From NCBI GenBank assembly GCA_964434165.1, contig CAYSUS010000001.1:1-64000 (forward strand): a stretch of 64,000 bases of DNA, written 5' to 3'. The translations under genes were made by a program, and so were the position numbers. Shown piece by piece: positions 40,481 through 49,610 of the stretch; positions within the stretch are counted from its first letter, which is position 1, and each line of letters opens with the position of its first letter. A model generated the notes under the pieces. The model worked only from the letters and a program-made list of their open reading frames with translations. It did no database searches and had not been told where the DNA came from. This DNA comes from CAYSUS01 sp964434165 (GTDB lineage: Bacteria > Planctomycetota > Planctomycetia > Pirellulales > Thermoguttaceae).

Positions 40481-43030
40481 TCACCTCTCCACGGGCACGG
40501 CCTCCTCGACGGCCTCCTGCACCGCCGGTTCCTCGGCTGCCGGCGCAACGGGGACCGCCATGCTGCGGCCCGATCGAGTGCGCCGGCCGCCGAGCACGTC
40601 CCGGTCAATGACCTCGCCGCCCGCCCGGGTGAACAACGCGTGCAGCACCTGGGCATCCAGGCCCGCCTGGATGAAACGCACCGAACCGTCGGTCAGCCCG
40701 GCCAGGAACCCCCCGTGGCGCATACCTACCAGTCCGGCCTCGGGGTTCTTCGCATCGGGCGTGAAGTCCGCGGGCTTGGTCCAGGGGACGGCCTTCTCGT
40801 CGGCCACCTCGACGACCATGATCGTATTGGAGGTCCCGTCGCGGAACTCGGCCATGCGGCGGCGTTTGTCCGGGGCGAAGGCATACTCGTCGCCGACCAC
40901 GACCAGGTAGTTCGTCATGCCCCTGTCCGCCACCTTGCTGCCCGGGGCCTTGTAGGCCTCGGGCATCTGCGCCAGGATCCTTTTGTTGTTCTCGCTATCC
41001 CAGGGCTCGTCGAACTTGTATTGATCGTAGAGCACCGCCTCCTCGATGTAGGGCAGCACCAGCACGCGCCAGCTTACCGGCGGCTGGCCCGGCTTGCGCG
41101 GGGCGGCCGTGGGCGGGAAGCCTTTGAACGAATCGTGGAAGTTGTGCATGGCCAGCCCGATCTGCTTCATTCTGTTCATCGACCGGTTTCGTGGAGTGGG
41201 CAGATCGCCGACGTCCACGTGCACGGCCCGCGCCGAGAAACCCAGGAAGAACATGGGCAAGACCATCGAACTCCCGCCGCCCACGGGAAGCGTGCGGCGG
41301 CTTTCCAGCATCACGCCCGCGTCGGTCCGCAGCACCTTCGAGGTGCTGGCCCGCAGGTGCGGCACGATCGCCGCGGCCGAGGGCAGCAGCGAGACGTCCA
41401 CGTCGATCCCCTCGCTCTGCAGCTCCCCGCACATCACCGTGGCGAAGATGTTCACCAGCGGATAGACGAGCTTGAACAGCTCCGGCGTATCCGCATAGAA
41501 CACGCCCAGGGGCGGGCGCTCGGACAGCAGCGACGCGAACTCGGGCTTGGCCTGCAGCGTTCCTGGCGTGCCTGGCTGCCCCGCCGCGGCCGGCGTGAGG
41601 AAGGCCTTCACGTTTTGCGGATAGGGGGCCACGATCAGGTGCGTATCGGTGATGCACCATGCCGGGGCCAGCGGCATGTCGTCGTCCGGCACGCTGAGGA
41701 AGAAGATCGTCTGCCCGGCATGCTCGAACTGGAGGATTCGCGGCTGGCGCGAGCGGCCGTGACCACTCAAGCTATCCGCGGCGCCGGCAGCCATGGTGGC
41801 CAGAACGAGCTTAGAGTTGGCGCGGACGAGCCGGTCGCGGTCCTTCAGGTCCACGACGGCGGTCATGCCCGTCACCACCAACCCGCCGCTTGCTGGCGAG
41901 TTGTACACGCACCACACGTCCCCCAGCGACTTGAACACGTCGTTGGCAATCGAGAAGCCCAGTTGTTCCTCCAGCATGCCCATGCCCGAGACGATCTCCT
42001 CGCGAGCAAACGGCTGGAGACGACCGGCGACCTCCAGGAACGTGTTATACGCCTTGTCGAGATCGAAGCGGGCTGCCGCGGCGATGCTCGCGTCGTCGGG
42101 GATCGGGGGCAGGTCCGCCGCGGAGAGCGGCCTGGCGGCCAACAGCGAGAGCACGCCGCTGGGCTCGCCGTCGATCCCAAGCAGCGTGCGCGTAACGCAG
42201 TCCTTGCCCTCCAGCCCGGTCACGCTGGCCACGCCGCCGACCTTGTCCAGTCCCAGGACCGTGAGGAACATGGGGCCTTCGCCGCCCATGGCCCGGGCGG
42301 CCTTGTCCACGATCCCCTTGACATTGACGTACACCGCATTGGCCGGACGCTCGACGCTCACCTGCTGACGCATCGTCACCAGCCACTGCGGGGGAGCGTT
42401 CGCCAGGCGCGCGGCGATCTTGTCGCACTGACCATCCCCCAAACCGACGACGAGGATATGGTCCTTCATGCCCCAGCTCAGGGTCGGGCCGTCGGGCAGC
42501 GGCAGCGTGTTCCAGCCGTCGCGGGCGGGCGGCATCTGGCCGCCGGTGGCCGCGGCCTGGATCGTCGCCAAGGCCCTTTGCACCCCGGCCGCGCGGTCGC
42601 CCAGGTTCACCACGACCCCGCCGCGCACCTCGGGCTCGCCCCGGCCGACCTGAACGTCCGAGATGAAGGCCGCCGTGGGGCTGGTGAGCACGGCCATCAC
42701 GACCTGGTGCGCCGCATCGATGATGGGCCCTGCTTGAGGGTCGTCCCCCGCCTCCCGGCGCATGGACGCGACGATCCGCTTGTCCAGCTCACTGAGGAAG
42801 CGGCGGACCTCCGGCTCGGCCAGGAGCCGCTCGGTGTGGTTGGCGCTGGCCGCGTCGGGCTCGGCCACGCCTTGCCAGCAGAGATAGAACAGGCATTCGG
42901 CCGGGGCGGCCCGGGCCAGCAGCGGGTCTTCCTGCGCGGGGGGCATGCCCAAGGGCAGACCCGCTCCGCCGCCAAAGAGGAGGAAGACGATCAATTCAGC
43001 TGGACCCATCATAAACATAGTGTGTGCCAT
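40481..43030 (-). CDS. Large DUF1559-containing protein without a prepilin leader
   Basis: 849 residues from ATG 43030 (AGGAGA eight bases upstream). It begins with MAHTMFMMGPAELIVFLLFG, a single short hydrophobic segment, not a prepilin cleavage site. About 600 residues of unknown structure follow (alpha/beta, with FVNVKGIVDKAARAMGGEG-like segments), then a DUF1559 domain (about 608-830): RMKQIGLAMHNFHDSFKGFP, PWDSENNKRIL, GTSNTIMVVEVAD, and RHGGFLAGLTDGSVRFIQAG, in which the His-to-DG spacing is eight rather than nine. The closing repeated VAPAAEEPAVQEAVEEAV tail is acidic. DUF1559 in this setting is uncommon. It lies downstream of the radical SAM gene, 106 bases away. Confidence 0.8.
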   Translation of the reverse strand: MAHTMFMMGPAELIVFLLFGGGAGLPLGMPPAQEDPLLARAAPAECLFYLCWQGVAEPDAASANHTERLLAEPEVRRFLSELDKRIVASMRREAGDDPQAGPIIDAAHQVVMAVLTSPTAAFISDVQVGRGEPEVRGGVVVNLGDRAAGVQRALATIQAAATGGQMPPARDGWNTLPLPDGPTLSWGMKDHILVVGLGDGQCDKIAARLANAPPQWLVTMRQQVSVERPANAVYVNVKGIVDKAARAMGGEGPMFLTVLGLDKVGGVASVTGLEGKDCVTRTLLGIDGEPSGVLSLLAARPLSAADLPPIPDDASIAAAARFDLDKAYNTFLEVAGRLQPFAREEIVSGMGMLEEQLGFSIANDVFKSLGDVWCVYNSPASGGLVVTGMTAVVDLKDRDRLVRANSKLVLATMAAGAADSLSGHGRSRQPRILQFEHAGQTIFFLSVPDDDMPLAPAWCITDTHLIVAPYPQNVKAFLTPAAAGQPGTPGTLQAKPEFASLLSERPPLGVFYADTPELFKLVYPLVNIFATVMCGELQSEGIDVDVSLLPSAAAIVPHLRASTSKVLRTDAGVMLESRRTLPVGGGSSMVLPMFFLGFSARAVHVDVGDLPTPRNRSMNRMKQIGLAMHNFHDSFKGFPPTAAPRKPGQPPVSWRVLVLPYIEEAVLYDQYKFDEPWDSENNKRILAQMPEAYKAPGSKVADRGMTNYLVVVGDEYAFAPDKRRRMAEFRDGTSNTIMVVEVADEKAVPWTKPADFTPDAKNPEAGLVGMRHGGFLAGLTDGSVRFIQAGLDAQVLHALFTRAGGEVIDRDVLGGRRTRSGRSMAVPVAPAAEEPAVQEAVEEAVPVER

Positions 43031-43136
43031 CAAAGAGTTCTCCTGAAGTGGAAGGGGGAAGAGGAGGGCGAAGCGGCGCTTCGCAGTGCACTCACCTTCG
43101 CCTGTGGTGCAGCCCGCGTCAAGACACCGCGGAATC

Positions 43137-44003
43137 TCACGCGTAGAACGCCGCCACGGGCAAACCCGTGCGCCTGCGAACCAGCTCGGCCAAGGCATCG
43201 ACCTCGGCGTTGGTCAGCGCGGTCACGAAGCTTTCGGCCGGCGGCCGGGCGACCGTGTGGACCTGCACGAGCTTGATCGCCCCCCCACCGTCGACGATCT
43301 CACGGAGGCGCTCGCAAAAGGCCTCTTGCTCGGCCGGCGAGGGGGGCTCGCCCTCGATCCGCATGAACAGGGCCTGGATGACGATCGGCCTGGTGCGCGC
43401 GGCGTCGAGCAGATTGTCGAGAATGCGGCGGAAGGGGATGGCCGATCGGGCGACGCGGTTGTAGTAGTCCTCGGTGCCGGCGTCGAGCTTGGCCCAGATC
43501 TCGCCACCGTTGGCATCGAGGATCTCCAGCCCGCGACGGACCACGTCGCGGTGGAACACGCTCGCGTTGGTGATCAGCACGAGCTTGAGAGCGTCCAGCC
43601 CATGGCGCCGGCGCACCTCGGCGCACGCGGAGACGATGGCGTCGAAGTTGCGGTACGTGGTCGGCTCCCCGTCGCCGCTCAGCGCGATATCGTTCAATCG
43701 CCGCATCGACTCCGGCGTGCCCGAGAAAGGCGGCCGCTCGAACAGCCGGCCGCTGGTCACCAGTACGACGGCGGCGTCCAGCTCTTCCACGAGCCGGTCG
43801 ATCTCGACGAACTCCTTCTGGCCCATCTCGGTCCGATCGACCTGGCAGTAGATGCAGTCGAAGTTGCAGACCTTGTCGAGGTTGAGATTCACGCCGATCG
43901 ACACCCCGCCGCTCCGCCGGCTGATCACCGGATAGACGTAGCGGTTTTCTTGGAAGCTGCGGGGGTGGGAGACGAAGAGGTGATCGGGAGGGGGTTTCTT
44001 CAT
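43137..44003 (-). CDS. Radical SAM protein
   Basis: 288 residues. The radical SAM cluster motif is CNFDCIYC (CxxxCxxC, about 47-54), which binds a [4Fe-4S] cluster to cleave S-adenosylmethionine; the SAM-binding GDGEPT (about 108-113), VLITNASVFH and WAKLDAGTEDYYNRV follow. The fold is like the wyosine-synthesis TYW1 / COG0731 group of radical SAM enzymes, but specificity is not fixed by sequence. An ASL-type N-terminus, PVISRRSGGVSIGVNLN, is characteristic. On the same strand as the DUF1559 gene downstream. The product is not likely to be a peptide-modifying enzyme: there is no SPASM domain or RiPP precursor near. Confidence 0.85.
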   Translation of the reverse strand: MKKPPPDHLFVSHPRSFQENRYVYPVISRRSGGVSIGVNLNLDKVCNFDCIYCQVDRTEMGQKEFVEIDRLVEELDAAVVLVTSGRLFERPPFSGTPESMRRLNDIALSGDGEPTTYRNFDAIVSACAEVRRRHGLDALKLVLITNASVFHRDVVRRGLEILDANGGEIWAKLDAGTEDYYNRVARSAIPFRRILDNLLDAARTRPIVIQALFMRIEGEPPSPAEQEAFCERLREIVDGGGAIKLVQVHTVARPPAESFVTALTNAEVDALAELVRRRTGLPVAAFYA

Positions 44004-44082
44004 GCTTCAAGACGTGTGTCAGCCGCGAAGCGGCGACGCCAACCATCCTGCACCGAAGCGGACGGCACGCGGCGTATGCCTG

Positions 44083-44361
44083 CTACCGAGCGCGCCGCAC
44101 CACGGTGAACTCGTCCATCGTGAGCGTGGTGACGGCGCCGTCGGCCAGGCGGAGCACGATCAGGTCGCTGTAGACTTTGTCGTCGAAGTTGCGGCGGAAG
44201 TGCAGCCCGTGGCGCCGCCGCTCGGTCCGGACCACGGTCCCGGACGTTGTCTTGGGCCAACTCCGCACGCCCACCGTCACGAGGTGCTCGACTTCGACCG
44301 AGTCGCCCGGCTCGAGGTCGGCGAAGGGGATTTCGGAAGCGGCCTGGGGATTCGTCGCCAT
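44083..44361 (-). CDS. Small conserved unknown protein
   Basis: 92 residues from the ATG at 44361; the ribosome site is weak. The sequence alternates strands and charge: PFADLEPGDSVEVEHLVTVG, then RTERRRHGLHFRRNFDDKVY, and ends in LRLADGAVTTLTMDEFTVVR. This looks like a small beta-barrel (SH3-like) of unknown function. It lies 89 bases downstream of ilvC in the same direction, so co-transcription with the ilv genes is possible. No membrane segment, signal peptide or cofactor motif. Not a recognised family to me. Confidence 0.6.
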   Translation of the reverse strand: MATNPQAASEIPFADLEPGDSVEVEHLVTVGVRSWPKTTSGTVVRTERRRHGLHFRRNFDDKVYSDLIVLRLADGAVTTLTMDEFTVVRRAR

Positions 44362-44450
44362 CGCAGGTGCACGCGGCTCGGAATGGGTGCTGCGGTAGCT
44401 CCTCAGCAATTGTCGCGGGAGCCGCGCCTTGGGCAAGTACCGCGTATGCC

Positions 44451-45455
44451 TCACACTTCCTTGGCGTCGATCCACGACATCAGGCGCCGCAGCTGCAGGC
44501 CGACCTCTTCGATCGGATGCTGGCGGTCCTGGCGCCGCAGGGCCTTGAAGGCCGGGGCGTTGGCCTTGTTTTCCAGGATCCACTCCTTGGCGAACTGGCC
44601 GGAGCGGATCTCGTCGAGGATCTTCCGCATCTCCTCGCGGGTCTCGTCGGTGATGATCCGCGGGCCGCGGGTGTAGTCGCCGTACTCAGCCGTGTTCGAC
44701 ACGCTGTATCGCATGTAGTTCAGCCCGCCCTGGTAGAACAGATCGACGATCAGCTTCAACTCGTGCATGCACTCGAAGTAGGCCATTTCCGGCTGGTAGC
44801 CGGCCTCGACGAGCGTCTCGTAAGCGGCCTTGACCAGGGCGCTGACGCCGCCGCAGAGCACCACCTGCTCGCCGAACAGGTCGGTCTCGGTCTCCTCGGC
44901 GAAGGTCGTCTCGATCACGCCGCCGCGCGTGCCGCCGATCCCCTTGGCATAAGCCAGCGCGACCTGCCGGGCGTCGTCGCCGGCCCCCTCGCCCAGCGCG
45001 ATCAGGCAGGGCACCCCGCCCCCCTTGACGAACTCGCTCCGCACGAGGTGCCCCGGGCCTTTCGGCGCCACCAACAGGGTGGAAACCCCTTGGGGCACCT
45101 CAAACTGCCCGAAGTGGACGTTGAACCCGTGCGAGCAGATCAGGCAATTGCCCGGCCTCAAGTGGTCGCGGACCTGGCTGCGGAACACGTCGGCCTGGAT
45201 CTCGTCGGGCAGGAGGATCGTCACCGTGTCGGCCTGGTCCACGGCCTCGGGGGCCGACATGGGCTGGAATCCGTGCTCGACGGCCAGGTCGTAGTTCGGC
45301 GTGCCGGGCAGCTCGGCGACGATCACGCTCATGCCGCTGTCGCGGAGGTTCTGGGCATGGGCATGGCCCTGGGAGCCGTAGCCCAGGATGGCCAGCGTCT
45401 TGCCCTTGAGCACGGCGAGGTCGGCGTCTTTGTCGTAGTAGATCTTGGCAGGCAT
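44451..45455 (-). CDS. ilvC: Ketol-acid reductoisomerase
   Basis: 334 residues, class I length. GGAG lies eight bases before the ATG at 45455. The NADPH-binding loop is GYGSQGHAHAQNL (about 24-36); the Mg-binding motifs include GGVIETTFAEETETDLFGEQ with the expected Asp/Glu, plus HELKLIVDLFYQGGL, and the C-terminal RRQDRQHPIEEVG. It converts acetolactate or acetohydroxybutyrate to the dihydroxy acids in valine, leucine and isoleucine synthesis. It is downstream of ilvH with an 86-base gap, giving the usual ilvH-ilvC order. Confidence 0.97.
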   Translation of the reverse strand: MPAKIYYDKDADLAVLKGKTLAILGYGSQGHAHAQNLRDSGMSVIVAELPGTPNYDLAVEHGFQPMSAPEAVDQADTVTILLPDEIQADVFRSQVRDHLRPGNCLICSHGFNVHFGQFEVPQGVSTLLVAPKGPGHLVRSEFVKGGGVPCLIALGEGAGDDARQVALAYAKGIGGTRGGVIETTFAEETETDLFGEQVVLCGGVSALVKAAYETLVEAGYQPEMAYFECMHELKLIVDLFYQGGLNYMRYSVSNTAEYGDYTRGPRIITDETREEMRKILDEIRSGQFAKEWILENKANAPAFKALRRQDRQHPIEEVGLQLRRLMSWIDAKEV

Positions 45456-45541
45456 GGTGCGGACTCCGGAGAGACGTTGGGTGGCGGTGTTCGGTATCAT
45501 GCTCGGCGGCGCGGGCGGCCGGCGGCAACTCGTGGCGTGGC

Positions 45542-46057
45542 TCAGCTCCCGGCGACCGGAGTCGATTCTTCTGGATTCGGCCGGATCCCGCGGACCATGG
45601 CGATGCGGCCGGTACGGACCAGCTCGATGATGCCGAAGGGCCGCATCAGCTCGATGAAGGCCTCGATCTTGCCCTCCTTGCCCGAGATCTCGATCATCAC
45701 CACGTCGGCCGAGACGTCGACGATCCGGCCGCGGAAGATCTCGGTCAGCTCACGGATCTCGCTCCGCCGGCCGGCCGGGGCGGAGACCTTCAGCAGCATC
45801 AGGTCCCGTTCCACGTAGTCCTGCGAGCTGATGTCGTCCACGCGGACCACGGTGACGATCTTCTCGAGCTGCTTGCGGACCTGCTCCAGGACGCTGGCAT
45901 CGCCCACCACGACGAAGGTCATCCGCGAGAGGTGGGGATCCTCGGTCTCGCCGACCGCGAGACTGTCAATGTTGTACCCCCGCGAGGCGAGCATGCCCGA
46001 GATGTGGGACAGGACCCCCGGGACATTCTGGACCAGGGCCGAAAGGACGTGACGCAT
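45542..46057 (-). CDS. ilvH: Acetolactate synthase small (regulatory) subunit
   Basis: 171 residues from ATG 46057 (GGAG eight bases upstream). An ACT domain is at the start: LSALVQNVPGVLSHISGMLASRGYNIDSL, followed by a second half with RELTEIFRGRIVDVSADVVMIEISG. The small subunit gives valine feedback inhibition to the IlvB/IlvG catalytic subunit, which is not in the window. It precedes ilvC on the minus strand and is divergent from the TPR gene. Confidence 0.95.
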   Translation of the reverse strand: MRHVLSALVQNVPGVLSHISGMLASRGYNIDSLAVGETEDPHLSRMTFVVVGDASVLEQVRKQLEKIVTVVRVDDISSQDYVERDLMLLKVSAPAGRRSEIRELTEIFRGRIVDVSADVVMIEISGKEGKIEAFIELMRPFGIIELVRTGRIAMVRGIRPNPEESTPVAGS

Positions 46058-46315
46058 ACGGGAGACTCCGCCAGCGGAAAATAAAAAACCCATCGTATTC
46101 CCCACCGAAGGACCGGGCAAGGGGCGCACAACGGTCCGTCGGCCGTCCAGAGGGAGGGGCCCCGGTCGATGGGGGTTCGCCTGGGTGATCGTTCGGACGC
46201 GCCGCGGCGGCCGACGCGCGGCGCCCAGGGACTCGGTGCTCTGGAAAACCTATCCTTTCCCGGATACACTGCCCGTCTTCGATCTTCTCGACTCCGGAAA
46301 CGAGGGGGGGCCCGT

Positions 46316-46822
46316 ATGGCTCGGAGTGCGTCGTGGCGGTTTCGTTGGACGTTGACGGGGCTGGTCGCTTTGGCCGCGCTCGGCGCGGTGGTCGGATGCG
46401 GCGGGGGGAAGCCGCCCGCGAAGAAGTCGTCCGGGTCGTCGAAACCCTCGGCCGGGGCCGTCTCGGCCCTGGAGCAGGCGCGCGCCTACCTGGTCGACGG
46501 GAAACGCCGCAAGGCGATCGAGGCCTACACCCGGGCGATCAAGCTCGACCCCAAATCCGCCAAGGCGTTTGTGGGACGGGGCGTGGCCTACAACGAACTG
46601 GGCGAGCACAAGAAGGCGGTCAAGGACTTTACCAAGGCGATCGAGCTCGATCCGACCGACTCGTATCCGTTCGAACAGCGGGCGGCGATCTACGGCAACG
46701 TCTATCGCGACGAGCGCAAGGCGGCTGCCGATCGCAAGGCGGCCGAGAAGCTCCGTAACGAGAACTGGAACGAGCTGCCGAAGAAGCGGGCCGATTTCGA
46801 GAAGAGGCGAAAGGGCAGGTAA
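46316..46822 (+). CDS. TPR-repeat lipoprotein
   Basis: 168 residues with GAGGGGGGG just before the ATG. A signal sequence ends in LGAVVGCGGGKPP, a lipobox with Cys at about 28. A Ser/Lys-rich linker precedes two tetratricopeptide repeats: ARAYLVDGKRRKAIEAYTRA and NELGEHKKAVKDFTKAIELD. It is an envelope-anchored scaffold, probably for protein assembly. A TACACT hexamer occurs at 46265-46270. Next gene: a GlmU-like protein 76 bases downstream. Confidence 0.85.
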   Translation: MARSASWRFRWTLTGLVALAALGAVVGCGGGKPPAKKSSGSSKPSAGAVSALEQARAYLVDGKRRKAIEAYTRAIKLDPKSAKAFVGRGVAYNELGEHKKAVKDFTKAIELDPTDSYPFEQRAAIYGNVYRDERKAAADRKAAEKLRNENWNELPKKRADFEKRRKGR

Positions 46823-46898
46823 CGATCGGCCGGACCGCGGGTCGATCGGAGCCCTTCAACCCGGAGGCGGCGTCGGCCCGAGCAGGCGCCGGTTTGCT

Positions 46899-48134
46899 AT
46901 GGAAGTGATCCTCTTCGAAGACGAGGTCGTCCCGTGGCTCAGCCCGGCGACGCTCGGCCGGCCAGCCTTCAGCGTGCGGTGCGGCAGCTACTGCCTGTCC
47001 GAGCTGGTCCGGCGGCTGGGTCTTCCGGTCGCTTCACTAGTGCGTCCGCACTTGCGCGAGGTGTTGGCGGCCGATCATCCGGACCTAGTCAACTGGAGTC
47101 GCGGCACGCGGGGCCCGAAGCTTCTGGTCAACGCGCGGCTCGTGCCATCGGCGGGTCTGGTCGCGCGGCTCCACAACCTGATCGACGAGGGCCGGCCCGC
47201 CGTCGTGCGATACGATCGGGCCATTGCCCTGGCCGTCCTCCCGCCCGACGCGGCGCTGGCGTCTGACGGCGACTTCCATCAGTTCGCGGCGCTGTGCGAG
47301 ACCCTGGAGCCGCTTCTGCCCGACGCGCCCCTTCCCATGTTCGAGTACCCGCACGACCTGTTGCGCCATCATCGGGCGGCGCTGGAGGAGAATCTGGCCG
47401 ACCGGCTCGCGCGGGACGGTTTTCGCGAGATTGCCGATGGGGTGTTCGCAGCCGAGGACGCGTCGCTGGGCGAGCATTGCGTGACGGACACCCGTGAAGG
47501 TCCGATCCTGCTCGACCAAGGGGTCCGCGTGGGACCGTTCTGCTTCCTTGCCGGGCCGGTGTACCTGGGGCCGGGCACGAAGGTCCTGGAGCACGCGGCG
47601 CTGAAGGACGGCGTGGCCGCCGGCCACACCTGCAAGATCGGCGGCGAGGTCGAGGCCGCTACCATCGAGCCCTACACTAACAAGCAGCACCACGGATTCC
47701 TGGGCCACAGTTACCTGGGCAGTTGGGTCAACCTGGGCGCCGGCACCTGCAACAGCGACCTGAAGAACACTTACGGCAACGTCAGCATGAACTACATGGG
47801 CCGCCGCGCGGAGACCGGCATGCAGTTCGTCGGCTGCATCGTGGGCGACTACTCGAAGACGGCGATCAACACGAGCGTGTTCACGGGCAAGACGATTGGC
47901 GTCTGCTCGATGGTTTACGGGTTCGTGACCACGAACGTCCCCAGCTTCACCAACTACGCCCGGTCGTTCGGCCAGGTGACCGAGGCCCCGGCTCCGGTGA
48001 TGGTGGCCACTCAGGCGCGGATGTTCAAGCGCCGCGGCGTGGCCCAGCGGCCCATCGACGCTGCCCTCTTGCACGCGATGTACGAGCTGACGCGTCACGA
48101 GCGGCAGCTGGCCAACGAGCCGCTATCGCTCTAG
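46899..48134 (+). CDS. GlmU-like putative sugar nucleotidyltransferase/LbH protein
   Basis: 411 residues. The N-terminal half starts MEVILFEDEVVPWLSPATLG and holds GTRGPKLLVNARLVPSAGLV; it lacks the canonical GxGxRM nucleotidyltransferase loop. The C-terminal half is a left-handed beta-helix with hexapeptide repeats (LLDQGVRVGPFCFLAGPVYL, HAALKDGVAAGHTCKIGGEV, IVGDYSKTAINTSVFTGKTI), followed by a helical end. This layout matches the GlmU-family putative sugar nucleotidyltransferases (TIGR03991-type), whose exact sugar is unknown. The missing first-domain motif suggests an acetyl- or nucleotidyl-transferase of altered specificity. No terminator before the following propeller gene. Confidence 0.8.
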   Translation: MEVILFEDEVVPWLSPATLGRPAFSVRCGSYCLSELVRRLGLPVASLVRPHLREVLAADHPDLVNWSRGTRGPKLLVNARLVPSAGLVARLHNLIDEGRPAVVRYDRAIALAVLPPDAALASDGDFHQFAALCETLEPLLPDAPLPMFEYPHDLLRHHRAALEENLADRLARDGFREIADGVFAAEDASLGEHCVTDTREGPILLDQGVRVGPFCFLAGPVYLGPGTKVLEHAALKDGVAAGHTCKIGGEVEAATIEPYTNKQHHGFLGHSYLGSWVNLGAGTCNSDLKNTYGNVSMNYMGRRAETGMQFVGCIVGDYSKTAINTSVFTGKTIGVCSMVYGFVTTNVPSFTNYARSFGQVTEAPAPVMVATQARMFKRRGVAQRPIDAALLHAMYELTRHERQLANEPLSL

Positions 48135-48233
48135 GATCAAGGCTGAGTGGGGGCTGTCCCACTCCAGAAAGACCATCCCGCCCCGCCCCCGGTTCTCTTG
48201 CCAGGCCGCGTCCGCGCCCCGTACCGGCTCCCA

Positions 48234-49610
48234 ATGACCAGCGACCGTCTTCTCCCTGCCGCGCCCGGCATCGCGATCACGATCCTCGTCTCCGCGCTGG
48301 CCCTTGGCGCCCGCGCGGCCGTCCCCGCGGAGGAGTCCACCGGCAGCGACTGGCCGTGCTTCCTCGGGCCCACCCGCGACGGCAAGTCGCCGGAGCGGGG
48401 CATCGCCACCGACTGGGGCCCGGACGGCCCGCCGTTGGCCTGGCACCGCGAGCTAGGCACCAGCTACGGGATCGGCTCCGTGGCCGGGGGGCGGTTTTAC
48501 CAGTTCGACCGCCACGACGACCGCGCCCGGCTGACCTGCCTCGACGCCCGAACCGGCAGGGACCTCTGGAAGTTCGAGTACCCCACCGACTACGAGGACA
48601 TGCTGGGCTACAACAACGGGCCGCGGTGCTCGCCGGTCATCGAGGGCGACCGCGTCTATCTCTACGGGGCCGAGGGCATGCTCCACTGCGTGCGCGCAGG
48701 CGACGGCGAACTCGTGTGGAAAGCCGATACCGTGCGCAAGTTCGGGGTCGTGCAGAACTTCTTCGGCGTGGGGAGCACGCCGGTGGTGGAGGGCGACCTG
48801 CTGCTGGTGATGGTCGGCGGCAGCCCGGCCGAGTCCCGGGACCTCGGACGCTTCAATCTCGACCGCGCCCGGCCCAACGGTACGGCCCTGGTGGCCTTCG
48901 ACAAGCACAGCGGCAAGGTGCGCTACGCGGCCGGCGACGAGCTGTCCAGCTACGCTTCGCCCAAGCTGGCCACGATCGACGGCCGGCGGTGGTGTTTCCT
49001 TTTCGCTCGGGGCGGCCTGTTAGCCCTCGACCCGGCGGAGGGTGAGGTTCGTTTTCGCTACCCCTGGCGCTCGCGGCTCCGCGACAGCGTCAACGCGGCC
49101 ACGCCCGTCGTGGTCGGCGACGAGGTGCTGATCAGCGAGGCCTACGGGCCGGGGAGCTCGCTGCTTTGCGTGCGTCCGGACGGCCACGACGTGGTGTGGC
49201 GCGATCCGCCCGGCCGCAACAAGGCCATGCAGTGCCACTGGAACACGCCCATCTACCACGAGGGCTACCTTTACGGCTCCAGCGGCCGCTACTCCAACAC
49301 GGCCGAGCTGCGGTGCATCGAGTGGAAGACCGGGCGCGTTATGTGGAGCCGGCGAGGACACGGGCTGTCGTCGCTGCTCTACGTGGACGGGCACTTCATC
49401 TCACTCAGCGAGGACGGCACGCTGCGCCTGGTGGAGGCCACGGAGAGGGAGTACGTCGAGAAGGCCAAGGCCGTCGTGCGGGCGAGGCCGGGCGGGCCCG
49501 CGCTGCTGAAGTATCCCGCCTGGGCCGCGCCCATCCTGTCGCACGGGCTTCTCTACGTGCGGGGCAAGGACCGGCTGGGGTGCCTGCGTCTGATCGGCGG
49601 GGACGAGTGA
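48234..49610 (+). CDS. Secreted PQQ-like beta-propeller protein
   Basis: 458 residues from ATG 48234. Signal peptide PGIAITILVSALALGARAAVP. Blade motifs: SDWPCFLGPTRDGKSPERGI, LTCLDARTGRDLWKFEYP, CVRAGDGELVWKADTV, VAFDKHSGKVRYAAGD, CIEWKTGRVMWSRRG, and a closing RGKDRLGCLRLIG. It resembles the protein at 39038-40294 along its length. Propellers of this sort are common in planctomycetes; PQQ binding is not proven and the dehydrogenase signature residues are not evident. A Cys pair near the end may form a disulfide. Followed by a 590-base region with a decayed gene. Confidence 0.85.
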   Translation: MTSDRLLPAAPGIAITILVSALALGARAAVPAEESTGSDWPCFLGPTRDGKSPERGIATDWGPDGPPLAWHRELGTSYGIGSVAGGRFYQFDRHDDRARLTCLDARTGRDLWKFEYPTDYEDMLGYNNGPRCSPVIEGDRVYLYGAEGMLHCVRAGDGELVWKADTVRKFGVVQNFFGVGSTPVVEGDLLLVMVGGSPAESRDLGRFNLDRARPNGTALVAFDKHSGKVRYAAGDELSSYASPKLATIDGRRWCFLFARGGLLALDPAEGEVRFRYPWRSRLRDSVNAATPVVVGDEVLISEAYGPGSSLLCVRPDGHDVVWRDPPGRNKAMQCHWNTPIYHEGYLYGSSGRYSNTAELRCIEWKTGRVMWSRRGHGLSSLLYVDGHFISLSEDGTLRLVEATEREYVEKAKAVVRARPGGPALLKYPAWAAPILSHGLLYVRGKDRLGCLRLIGGDE

